From NCBI RefSeq assembly GCF_016862895.1, contig NZ_BONV01000062.1:1-33779 (forward strand): a stretch of 33,779 bases of DNA. Reading direction: 5' to 3'. Origin of the DNA: Planotetraspora kaengkrachanensis (GTDB lineage: Bacteria; Actinomycetota; Actinomycetes; Streptosporangiales; Streptosporangiaceae). The position numbers were made by a program, and so were the translations under genes. Positions 8,393 through 15,151 of the stretch are shown piece by piece. The notes under the pieces are model-generated. The model saw only the letters and a list, made by a program, of their open reading frames with translations, was not told the origin of the DNA and made no database searches. Positions within the stretch are counted from its first letter, which is position 1, and each line of letters opens with the position of its first letter.

Positions 8393-8421
8393 AGAGTGGT
8401 CCGCGCCCGTCCGATGTGACA
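8393..8421 (-). promoter_or_regulatory. Candidate ECF41 promoter for the sigma gene
   Basis: On the minus strand TGTCACA (8421-8415) is followed, after 16 bases, by CACTCT (8398-8393), 56 bases upstream of the sigma start. TGTCACA is the reported -35 box of ECF41/SigJ promoters; the reported -10 is CGTC-like, which is not exactly present. The same arrangement occurs on the other strand. Confidence 0.55.
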
Positions 8422-8463
8422 TCCGCCCGCGAATTGTGACTCGGATCTCACCCTCGACTCCGA

Positions 8464-8492
8464 TGTCACACTCCGGCGGCCCACAGCTCTCT
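8464..8492 (+). promoter_or_regulatory. Candidate ECF41 promoter for the dehalogenase operon
   Basis: TGTCACA (8464-8470), then 16 bases, then CTCTCT (8487-8492), about 60 bases before the first gene of the divergent operon. Box, spacing and downstream hexamer pattern (CWCTCT) are the same as in the opposite-strand site at 8393-8421. Confidence 0.55.
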
Positions 8493-8553
8493 CAGGATGC
8501 GACCCGCCCGCCGCGGACGATGCGGCGGGCCGACCAGGAGAGCGAGACGCATC

Positions 8554-9546
8554 GTGACTGTGAACACTCCGGAGGGCCGTGCCGCCGCTTCCTCGGCGCC
8601 GCCGCGGAGTATGGAGGTGCTGCGGACGCCGGACACGCGGTTCGGGGGGCTGCCCGGCTACGCGTTCGAGCCGCACTACGTCGAGATCGACGCGGGCGAC
8701 GGCGCCGGAACCCGGCTGCGCGTGCACTATCTGGACGAACGTCCGGACGACACGGCGGAGGCCTCGGGAGAGACGATCCTGTTGTTGCACGGAGAGCCGA
8801 CCTGGAGTTATCTCTACCGGAACGTCATACCGCCGCTCGTGGCGGCGGGACACCGCTGCGTCGCCCCCGACCTCGTGGGGTTCGGCCGTTCCGACAAGCC
8901 GGCGTCTCCCTTCGCGTACACCTACCAGAGCCACGTTGACTGGCTGCGGGAGACCATGTTCGGCCGGCTCGACCTGCGGGACGTGACCATGGTGTGCCAC
9001 GACTGGGGCGGCCTGCTCGGGCTGCGACTGCTGGCCGAGCACCCGGACCGGTTCCGCCGCGTGGTGGCGACCAACACCGTCCTGCACACGGGCGACCAGG
9101 GGGACATGGGCCCCTTCTACACGCAGTGGCTGCAGTTCAGCCAGCGTGCCCACCCGTTCGAGCCCGGAGCGGTCGTCGAAAGGGGCACGGCAACCGATCT
9201 CGACCCGGCGGTGCGCGCCGCCTACGACGCGCCGTTCCCCGACGAGGCCCACCTCCAGGGCGTACGCCGGTTCCCCCTCCTCATCCCCATCTCGCCCGAC
9301 GACGAGGCCGCCCCGGCGAACCGCAAGGCGTGGGAGGTGCTGGAGACCCTGCGGATCCCGTTCCTGTGCGCGTTCAGCGACCGGGACCACGTGCTCGGCG
9401 ACGCGCACACGCCGATGCGCGAGCGCATCCCCGGCGCCCAGGGGCAGCCGCACACCACCATCACGAATGCCGGCCACTTCGTGCAGGAAGACCGGGGCCC
9501 CCGGCTCGCGGCGGTCATCGACGACTTCGTCCGCACCGCCCGTTGA
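8554..9546 (+). CDS. Haloalkane dehalogenase-like alpha/beta hydrolase
   Basis: About 330 residues, alpha/beta-hydrolase fold, closest in pattern to subfamily I haloalkane dehalogenases, which release halide from halogenated alkanes through an aspartate nucleophile. Visible landmarks are the oxyanion and halide-binding HGEPTWSYLYR (about 79-89), the nucleophile elbow VCHDWGG (D150) and the catalytic histidine in NAGHFVQED (H308). The start is uncertain. GTG 8554 has AGGAG 13 bases upstream, which is long. ATG 8611 begins MEVLRTPD, close to how family members usually start. First gene of a four-gene run opposite the ECF41 sigma factor. Real substrate unknown. Confidence 0.82.
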   Translation: MTVNTPEGRAAASSAPPRSMEVLRTPDTRFGGLPGYAFEPHYVEIDAGDGAGTRLRVHYLDERPDDTAEASGETILLLHGEPTWSYLYRNVIPPLVAAGHRCVAPDLVGFGRSDKPASPFAYTYQSHVDWLRETMFGRLDLRDVTMVCHDWGGLLGLRLLAEHPDRFRRVVATNTVLHTGDQGDMGPFYTQWLQFSQRAHPFEPGAVVERGTATDLDPAVRAAYDAPFPDEAHLQGVRRFPLLIPISPDDEAAPANRKAWEVLETLRIPFLCAFSDRDHVLGDAHTPMRERIPGAQGQPHTTITNAGHFVQEDRGPRLAAVIDDFVRTAR

Positions 9547-9574
9547 GCCGGCACCGAGCGAAGGGAGCATCGAC

Positions 9575-10480
9575 ATGACCGTTCTCGTCACCGGAGCCAC
9601 CGGGACCGTGGGCGCCCACGTCGTCCGTCATCTGCTGCGGGCGGGCAGAAAGGTGCGGGCGCTGACCCGCGACCCCGCCTCCGCCCACCTGCCGGAGGGC
9701 GTGGAGGTGATCGCCGGCGACCTCACCGACGCCGCCACGCTGGCGCCCGCCTTCGACGGCGTCACCGCCGCTCATCTGATCAATTTCGGCAGGGGATACC
9801 GGCCCCTGGGAAACGGGCAGGAGATCGTCGACCTCGCGCTGCGGGCCGGAGTGCGCGCCGTCACCGTCCTCGGCGGCTGGGAGACGGGCAGCCTGGAGCC
9901 TGCCGTACAGGCCGGCGACCTGAGATGGACCCTCCTGCGGCCGGTGGAGTTCATGGCCAACACACTGGCCGACTGGGGCGAGTCGCTGCGGACCACCGGC
10001 GTCGTCCGCGAGCCGTACGGCGACAGGAAGAGCCCTCCGATCCACGAGTCCGACATCGGCGCGGTGGCCGCGGCCGTGCTCACGCAGGACGGCCACGCGG
10101 GGCAGGACTACCACCTCACCGGGCCGGAGGTGGTGACTCCCCGCGACAAGGTCCGCATGCTCGCCGAGGCGACCGGCCATGACCTGCGATTCGAGGAGCT
10201 CACGCCCGGCCGGACGCGGCAGGAGTGGGTCACCGATGGCGGCCGGCCTGAACGGCTCCTCTTCCAGGCGTTCCCTCCCGGGCTGGGTGACGCGGAGCTC
10301 GTGGAGATGCTCCTGCGGCTGTACGGCACGCCCAACGAACTCGGCGCCACCGTCACCGACGCCGTGGAGAAGGTCACCGGCCGGCCGGCGCGCACGTTCG
10401 CCGAGTGGGCGGCCGAGCACGCCGGCGCGTTCCGGCCGCGATCCGCGGAACGACCCGAAGCAGATCGGAAGGTCTCATGA
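9575..10480 (+). CDS. NmrA-like NAD(P)-binding protein (atypical SDR)
   Basis: A 301-residue Rossmann-fold protein of the NmrA/atypical short-chain dehydrogenase group. The N-terminus MTVLVTGATGTVG (residues 1-13) has the GxxGxxG nucleotide motif. No Tyr-x3-Lys active site is evident, as in NmrA-like sensors and epimerase-like members. GGGAG precedes ATG 9575. It follows the hydrolase by 28 bases and overlaps the next gene by four bases (ATGA), indicating one transcript. ECF41 sigma factors are typically encoded beside carboxymuconolactone decarboxylases, oxidoreductases or epimerases; this is the epimerase/oxidoreductase member here. Confidence 0.82.
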   Translation: MTVLVTGATGTVGAHVVRHLLRAGRKVRALTRDPASAHLPEGVEVIAGDLTDAATLAPAFDGVTAAHLINFGRGYRPLGNGQEIVDLALRAGVRAVTVLGGWETGSLEPAVQAGDLRWTLLRPVEFMANTLADWGESLRTTGVVREPYGDRKSPPIHESDIGAVAAAVLTQDGHAGQDYHLTGPEVVTPRDKVRMLAEATGHDLRFEELTPGRTRQEWVTDGGRPERLLFQAFPPGLGDAELVEMLLRLYGTPNELGATVTDAVEKVTGRPARTFAEWAAEHAGAFRPRSAERPEADRKVS

Positions 10481-11064
10481 GCACCTCATCGAAGCCCGTC
10501 CCGGGCCAGGCGCACCGCTACGCGCCGGGTGACCTGGTCGCGCGTCGCGAGCTGACGTCGATCCGGGCGGAGCGGGTGCTCCTGCCCGACCCCGGCTCCC
10601 TCGTCCACCTGCAGTTCCGGCGCTACGCCGGATGCCCAATCTGCAACGTCCACCTGCGGTCCGTGGCCCGGCGCCACGACGAGATCGCCGCCGCGGGAAT
10701 CCGCGAGATCGCGGTGTTCCACTCTCCTGCGGAGGACATGCTGCCCCACCAGGGCGAGCTCCCCTTCGCCGCCGTCGCGGACCCGGACAGGCAGCTGTAC
10801 GCCGAGTTCGGCGTGGAGGCGTCCCCCCGGGCCGTGCTGCATCCGCGGGCCTGGACGGCCCCGCTGAGGCCGCAGACCTACTCCGTCGTCATCCGGGGCA
10901 TACGCGCCGGGGGGACGCCGTTCTCGACCGGGGGCCAGACCGTCCTCGGCCTGCCGGCGGACTTCCTCATCGCTCCTGACGGAAGGGTGCTGGCCGCCAA
11001 GTACGGCGGGCACGCGGGTGACCAGTGGTCGGTCGACGAACTGCTGCGCCTGGCCGGGCGGTAG
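10477..11064 (+). CDS. Peroxiredoxin-like (AhpC/TSA family) protein
   Basis: A 195-residue thioredoxin-fold protein of the peroxiredoxin-like/AhpC-TSA group. The redox motif is CPIC (C53, C56) in YAGCPICNVH, and the C-terminal half has the typical FLIAPDGRV strand turn. It probably reduces a peroxide or another oxidised substrate in the cytoplasm; no signal peptide is seen. The start overlaps the upstream stop (ATGA), and GAAGG lies just before it, so translation is likely coupled. Member of the ECF41-linked operon. Confidence 0.82.
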   Translation: MSTSSKPVPGQAHRYAPGDLVARRELTSIRAERVLLPDPGSLVHLQFRRYAGCPICNVHLRSVARRHDEIAAAGIREIAVFHSPAEDMLPHQGELPFAAVADPDRQLYAEFGVEASPRAVLHPRAWTAPLRPQTYSVVIRGIRAGGTPFSTGGQTVLGLPADFLIAPDGRVLAAKYGGHAGDQWSVDELLRLAGR

Positions 11065-11168
11065 CGCCGACCGTGGGCGGCCGGGATGATCGCCGAGTGG
11101 CCGGGCGTTGCCCGGCACAGGGACCCGGGCGTGCCCGCGCCGGGACCTGCCACGCGAACGGAGCGACC

Positions 11169-11594
11169 GTGACACACGACGACGAACTCTTCCTCCGCCG
11201 GGCCATCGAGCTCGCCGCCATGTCACGGGCGTCGGGAGACGCGCCGTTCGGGTCGCTGCTGGTCGGCCCGGACGGCGCGGTCCTCGCAGAAGACCACAAC
11301 ACGGTCCTCACCGACCGCGACATCTCCGCTCACCCCGAGCTCAAGCTGGCCAGGTGGGCGGCCAGGGAGCTGAACCCCGACGTCGCGTCGGCCACCACCA
11401 TGTACACGAGCTGCGAGCCGTGCGGCATGTGCGCGGGCGCCATCGAACGGTCCGGTCTCGGCCGCGTCGTGTTCGCGTTGTCCAACGAGCAGCTCACCGG
11501 CCTCAAGCCGCCGGCGGCCGGCACCGGCGTGCGCCAGGACGGTCCCGCGCTCTACGACGAGGCGCGGGTCCCCGTGGAGGGCTACTACCTCTGA
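11169..11594 (+). CDS. Zinc-dependent nucleoside/cytidine deaminase family protein
   Basis: A 141-residue protein of the CMP/dCMP deaminase superfamily. The zinc and proton-shuttle motif is H55-P56-E57 (HPE rather than the common HAE). The second zinc motif is PCGMC, with C85 and C88. Superfamily members deaminate cytosine, guanine or tRNA adenosine; the target here is not determined. GTG 11169 has GGAG just upstream. It follows the peroxiredoxin gene by 104 bases and may belong to the same transcript, though the gap could hold its own promoter. Confidence 0.82.
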   Translation: MTHDDELFLRRAIELAAMSRASGDAPFGSLLVGPDGAVLAEDHNTVLTDRDISAHPELKLARWAARELNPDVASATTMYTSCEPCGMCAGAIERSGLGRVVFALSNEQLTGLKPPAAGTGVRQDGPALYDEARVPVEGYYL

Positions 11595-11606
11595 GCCGCG
11601 GTCTGC

Positions 11607-11628
11607 GGGCTCACCCGGCGGTGAGCCC
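11607..11628. terminator. Hairpin at the convergent deaminase/EEP ends
   Basis: GGGCTCACC-CGGC-GGTGAGCCC is a perfect nine-base stem with a four-base loop. It starts 12 bases after the deaminase stop and overlaps the stop codon of the opposite-strand EEP gene. Confidence 0.6.
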
Positions 11629-12615
11629 CAGCTCCGCGAAGACGGCCCGGTGGTCGGTGTCGGGTACGGCCTGGACGCTGAACGCCCGGACGGTCACGCC
11701 GGGGCCGGCGAGGACGTGGTCGAGCGTCACGGGCGGGATGCCGAAGCCGTTGAAGTGCCACGGGCGGTACGGCCACGTGGTGGAGAGGCCGTCGCCCGTG
11801 GCGTCGGCGGCGTCCGAGTACCCCTCGTCCAGCAGACGGCGGACCCGAGCGTGGTCGAGGGTGGCGTTGAAGTCACCGGCCAGCACGCGTCTCGATCCTG
11901 CGGGTGCGGCCAGCGCCGCGAGGCCGTCCGCCCAGCACTGGTACCTGTTCTGGTAGCGCGGTGCGCAGGGGTGCACGGACACGATCTCGACGGGCCTGCC
12001 GTCAGGTGCCGCCAGGGTGGCCCGCGCCTGGCCGAAGCCGCCGATGTCGATCGCCTGCCCAGGCGTCAGGGGGAACCGGGCGTAGATGCCGGACCCGCCG
12101 GTGCCGGGGCGCGAGCGGACCACCTTGTACGGCAGAAGCGCTCCCAGCCCCGCTTCGTCCAGTCCCTCGGCGGCCTCGGGGGTCAGCTCCTGCAGGGTCA
12201 GCACGTCGGGACGGAGTCTCCGTACGAGATCGACGAGTGCGGGCGGAGGCGCCGCTCCGATCATCAGGTTCGAGGACAGGATCCGCAACGACGGCCCGCC
12301 GTCGTCCACGTCCGTCACGGTCGCCCGCGGCAGGACGCAGGCGGAGAGCATGGCGGTGACCAGAAGACTCGCCGCCAGAGCCTTCCACCTGCGCGAGACC
12401 AGGGCGACGATCGGGGCGACGACCGAGAGCATCGCGACGTAGGGCGTGAACCCCACCAGCTGCACCCAGCGGAAGTGCACGTCGGCCGGGACCAGCCGGA
12501 GCACGGCCCAGATCGCGAACGGCGCCGCCGTTAGCCACACGAGCACGCTCACCCACCGTCTCCGGTGAGTCTCGGGAGCGACCGGCGGGCCCTCCTCCTG
12601 CGCGATCGTCGTCAC
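11611..12615 (-). CDS. Membrane-anchored endonuclease/exonuclease/phosphatase family protein
   Basis: A 334-residue protein with three N-terminal membrane segments (about residues 22-40, 50-72 and 78-94) and a C-terminal EEP (DNase I-like) domain from about 108. Catalytic landmarks are SSNLM, LQE (141-143), GDFN (247-250), TLDH (298-300) and DTDH (319-322), so the metal and histidine sites look complete. The domain is expected outside the membrane; the family hydrolyses phosphodiesters in nucleic acids, sphingolipids or inositol phosphates, so the substrate is open. GTG 12615 has GGAGG seven bases upstream. It follows the HxlR gene on the same strand by 52 bases. Confidence 0.82.
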   Translation of the reverse strand: MTTIAQEEGPPVAPETHRRRWVSVLVWLTAAPFAIWAVLRLVPADVHFRWVQLVGFTPYVAMLSVVAPIVALVSRRWKALAASLLVTAMLSACVLPRATVTDVDDGGPSLRILSSNLMIGAAPPPALVDLVRRLRPDVLTLQELTPEAAEGLDEAGLGALLPYKVVRSRPGTGGSGIYARFPLTPGQAIDIGGFGQARATLAAPDGRPVEIVSVHPCAPRYQNRYQCWADGLAALAAPAGSRRVLAGDFNATLDHARVRRLLDEGYSDAADATGDGLSTTWPYRPWHFNGFGIPPVTLDHVLAGPGVTVRAFSVQAVPDTDHRAVFAELGLTAG

Positions 12616-12667
12616 CCGGGCCCTCCGTCGGCTCGATCATGCTCGGCGGGGGCAATCCTAGGGCGGT

Positions 12668-13063
12668 TCAGGTAGCGGGGACCTCGCGGTCGTGACGCTC
12701 GCGGGCGGCCCGGATGTCGTCGCGGTGGGCGGTGGCCCATTCGTCCAGCGCGGTGAGCGGGCCGAGCAACGTCCGGCCGAGCTCGGTGAGCTCGTAGTCG
12801 ACGCGCGGCGGCACGCTCGCGTGCACCGTCCTGCTGACCAGCCCGTCGCGGGCGAGCGCGCGCAGCGTGTGCGTGAGCATGCGCTGGCTGATGCCCTCGA
12901 TGGCGCGGTGCAGCTCGCTGAAGCGGTGCGTGCGCCGCCCGAGCAGCACCACGATGAGCACACTCCACTTGTCGCCGACCCGGTCGAGCACGTCGCGGAT
13001 GGGACAGTCGTCCGTGATCTGGAAGCCGGCGGGCCCAGGCACATCCGTGTGCGTGACAGACAT
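12668..13063 (-). CDS. HxlR-family winged-helix transcriptional regulator
   Basis: A 131-residue MarR-like HxlR regulator. The family pattern DDCPIRDVLDRVGDKWSVL (about residues 18-36) includes the conserved N-terminal cysteine (C20) that in several members senses thiol-oxidising electrophiles. AAGGAGG precedes ATG 13063. It is divergent from a small Cys-tailed peptide and a DsbA-family oxidoreductase. The 75-base gap contains strong dyads, so it likely represses both directions and responds to redox or quinone-like stress. That response is inferred from the family and the neighbour. Confidence 0.87.
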   Translation of the reverse strand: MSVTHTDVPGPAGFQITDDCPIRDVLDRVGDKWSVLIVVLLGRRTHRFSELHRAIEGISQRMLTHTLRALARDGLVSRTVHASVPPRVDYELTELGRTLLGPLTALDEWATAHRDDIRAARERHDREVPAT

Positions 13064-13087
13064 GGAAGTGCCTCCTTATGGTCGCCG

Positions 13088-13126
13088 TTATTGTGACTCA
13101 TGATGGTGTTACACACAATAAGTAAC
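13088..13126. promoter_or_regulatory. Candidate HxlR operator in the divergent gap
   Basis: TTATTGTG (13088-13095) and CACAATAA (13114-13121) are perfect eight-base inverted arms with an 18-base spacer. Inside this lies a second dyad, GTTAC (13108-13112) with GTAAC (13122-13126). They fill the short AT-rich gap between the regulator and the peptide start, where an HxlR dimer would be expected to bind. Confidence 0.55.
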
Positions 13127-13138
13127 CAGGAGGGCTTG

Positions 13139-13306
13139 ATGAGCGCATCCGCGTCGCCCGAGACTCAGCGGCCGGACGCCGTGACCGCGGAGACCGACCC
13201 TGAGACGCAGGGCGGGACGCCGTCGATCAGGCGGCCGGTCGTTCCGGGTCTGGTGGTGCTGGGCGCCGAGGGCGCCGAGGCGTGCTCGGACGGGAGCTGC
13301 TGGTGA
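13139..13306 (+). CDS. 55-residue peptide with Cys-tail (CSDGSCW)
   Basis: A small ORF with a strong AGGAGG ribosome site before ATG 13139, encoding 55 residues. It has a hydrophilic, Glu/Thr-rich N-terminal part, a short hydrophobic PVVPGLVVLGAEG stretch, and a C-terminus EACSDGSCW with two cysteines spaced C-x4-C. I do not recognise a named family. Its stop overlaps an in-frame GTG of the next gene (GTGA), and it stands directly before a DsbA-like oxidoreductase, so the two are almost certainly co-transcribed. It could be a redox partner or metal-binding peptide, or a leader-type precursor peptide. No modification enzymes are adjacent, which weighs against a RiPP. Confidence 0.65.
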   Translation: MSASASPETQRPDAVTAETDPETQGGTPSIRRPVVPGLVVLGAEGAEACSDGSCW

Positions 13307-13320
13307 GCGAGGAGAAATCT

Positions 13321-13971
13321 GTGCGGGTCGAAGTGTGGTCCGATGTCGTGTGCCCGTGGTGCTACATCGGCAAGCGGCGGCTGGAGCGGGCGCTCGAGGG
13401 GTTCGAGCACGCCGGCGAGGTCGAGGTGGAGTGGCGCAGCTTCCAGCTTGATCCCTCGCATCCGAAGGGCGTCAGGCAGCCGGTGTACGAGGCCCTGGCC
13501 CAGAAGCTCGGCGGTTCCACGGCGCAGGTCCGCGCGATGACCGACCGGGTGAAGGCGCTGGCCGCGGACGAGGGGCTCGAGTACGACTTCGAGCACTCCA
13601 TCTCGGTCAACACGTTCGACGCCCACCGCCTGACCCATCTGGCCAAGGCGCACGGTCTGGGCGGGGAGACGCACGAGCGGCTCATGCGGGCCCAGCTCAT
13701 CGAGGGCGAGACGCTCGACGACGTGGACACGCTCGTCCGGCTCGGCGCCGACGTGGGCGTCCCCGCCGACGAGGCCCGGCGGGTACTCGAAGGGGACGAC
13801 TACACCCGTGAGGTCGAGGAGGACATCCGCGAGGCCCAGATGCTCGGCGCGACCGGAGTGCCGTTCTTCGTGCTCGACCGCACGTACGGCGTCTCGGGCG
13901 CGCAGCCGGTCGAGATGTTCCTGTCGGCGCTCCGCACGGCGTACGAGCACGTGGACACCCCGGCCCGCTGA
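13321..13971 (+). CDS. DsbA-family oxidoreductase, FrnE-like
   Basis: A 216-residue DsbA-fold protein of the FrnE type, cytoplasmic (no signal peptide). The active site CPWC sits at C11-C14 in VWSDVVCPWCYIGKRR. The cis-proline loop is in TGVPFFV, and an inserted helical domain lies between them. The family catalyses dithiol-disulfide exchange. I prefer GTG 13321, with AGGAG six bases upstream and the usual family N-terminus, over GTG 13303, which overlaps the upstream stop. Together with the peptide gene it forms a unit probably controlled by the divergent HxlR regulator. Confidence 0.87.
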   Translation: MRVEVWSDVVCPWCYIGKRRLERALEGFEHAGEVEVEWRSFQLDPSHPKGVRQPVYEALAQKLGGSTAQVRAMTDRVKALAADEGLEYDFEHSISVNTFDAHRLTHLAKAHGLGGETHERLMRAQLIEGETLDDVDTLVRLGADVGVPADEARRVLEGDDYTREVEEDIREAQMLGATGVPFFVLDRTYGVSGAQPVEMFLSALRTAYEHVDTPAR

Positions 13972-13991
13972 CGACGTCCGGGGCTGGGCGA

Positions 13992-14028
13992 GCCGGCGCG
14001 GCGGCCGTACGAGGTCGCCCGCGCCGGC
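13992..14028. terminator. Hairpin between convergent DsbA and SUFU genes
   Basis: GCCGGCGCG (13992-14000) and CGCGCCGGC (14020-14028) are perfect nine-base arms with a 19-base loop. The position between two convergent stops fits a terminator, though the large loop makes it weaker than others here. Confidence 0.4.
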
Positions 14029-14039
14029 GTCCGGGACTC

Positions 14040-15086
14040 TCAGCCGATCACCTCGACCACGTTCCCCTCCTGGTCGCGGATCTGCGACCTGACGATCTCC
14101 ACAACGACGCCCGGCGCGGTGCGGAGCACGTGGACCCCGGCCGTCGGGTGCAGCACCGCCGTCAGTTCGGACAGGACCTCCGGCGGGATCTCGACCTCGA
14201 CGTACCCGTCACCGGACTCCGTGACGGTGACGTGGTCGCCGGGGCGCAGTCGCACACCACCGCCGGGCGCGTCGATCGACAGACCGCGCCCGTACGGCAG
14301 GCGGCCGGCCAGCGCTCGTGCGATGCGCTCGGCCGCGTTCGCGCCGAAGGTCAGCACCATCTTCTCCGGTCGGCCGTCGGTCTTCCAGCGCGCATCCTGG
14401 ACGTACAGGCCGCCCGTCGACGAACCGTCGCGCCGCGCGCCGTCTTCGATCGCGGCCGCGAGGTCAGGATCGTCGATCACGCTGTCCCGTGCCAGGTCCG
14501 TGACCAGCAGCGGCAGCCGGGTGCGCAGGACGCCGAGCAGGCCGAGGGCGTCCCAGCGTCCGATCGCCTCGTATTCGCCGAGGGTGAGCCCGACGACCTG
14601 CAGGAAGCACAACCGCCCGTGAGGTGTGTCGATCGTGCCGAGTTCGGGATCCTCGGCGAAGGCGGCGGCCCGGATCGCCGTCTCGGGGTTCTCCTGCGAG
14701 ATCGGACCGTTCAGATCGATATGGTGGCCGGGCGCGAACGGGTTGGCGGAGGAGAAGACGTAGCGGCCGAGGTTCTGCAGGAAGCTCGCCGCCCACATCG
14801 GCGGTTCGGCCTCATCGGGGCCGCGGGCGACGCGGAAGGTGAACTCGAACCCCCATCCGGACTCCTCGGCGATCTCCGACTCCTTGTCGTACAGCTCGGA
14901 CATGCCGTAGCTGACGAAATGCCAGTGGTCATCACGCGGGTAGACGCTGATCCCGTCCAGCGGGTCGGGGCCGCCGAGGCTCCATTTGAGAAGCGTTCCG
15001 TAGTGTCTGGGGGCCACCCCGGGATAGAGCCGCGCCGCTGCGGCGTCGATGGCGTCCCATCCGGCGGCGATCGTGTTGTCGACCAT
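14040..15086 (-). CDS. Suppressor-of-fused (SUFU) domain protein
   Basis: A 348-residue protein matching the bacterial SUFU family. Landmarks are PRHYGTLLKWSLGG (about 27-40), DHWHFVSYGMSELYDK (about 53-68) and GWGFEFTFR (about 78-86). In bacteria SUFU proteins are commonly proposed as immunity proteins of polymorphic toxin systems, but many stand alone. No toxin gene is next to this one. ATG 15086 has no obvious ribosome site, so the start is uncertain. It lies 65 bases downstream of the FAD monooxygenase on the same strand and may be read from its promoter. Confidence 0.8.
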   Translation of the reverse strand: MVDNTIAAGWDAIDAAAARLYPGVAPRHYGTLLKWSLGGPDPLDGISVYPRDDHWHFVSYGMSELYDKESEIAEESGWGFEFTFRVARGPDEAEPPMWAASFLQNLGRYVFSSANPFAPGHHIDLNGPISQENPETAIRAAAFAEDPELGTIDTPHGRLCFLQVVGLTLGEYEAIGRWDALGLLGVLRTRLPLLVTDLARDSVIDDPDLAAAIEDGARRDGSSTGGLYVQDARWKTDGRPEKMVLTFGANAAERIARALAGRLPYGRGLSIDAPGGGVRLRPGDHVTVTESGDGYVEVEIPPEVLSELTAVLHPTAGVHVLRTAPGVVVEIVRSQIRDQEGNVVEVIG

Positions 15087-15151
15087 GAGGCGCGACTCTA
15101 TTCGAGCTTCGCGGGCGGTGGATTCGGCGCGGTACGACCGGGTGTGGCCGG

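Noticed and set aside
12632-12650. GATCATGCTCGGCGG near the EEP gene as a repeat unit
   Set aside because: It lacks the GTG and CACA parts and stands alone; a short chance match.
13139-13306. The Cys-tailed peptide as a RiPP precursor
   Set aside because: No cyclase, radical SAM, LanB/LanC or protease gene is nearby; the adjacent gene is an ordinary DsbA-like oxidoreductase, so a redox role is the simpler view.
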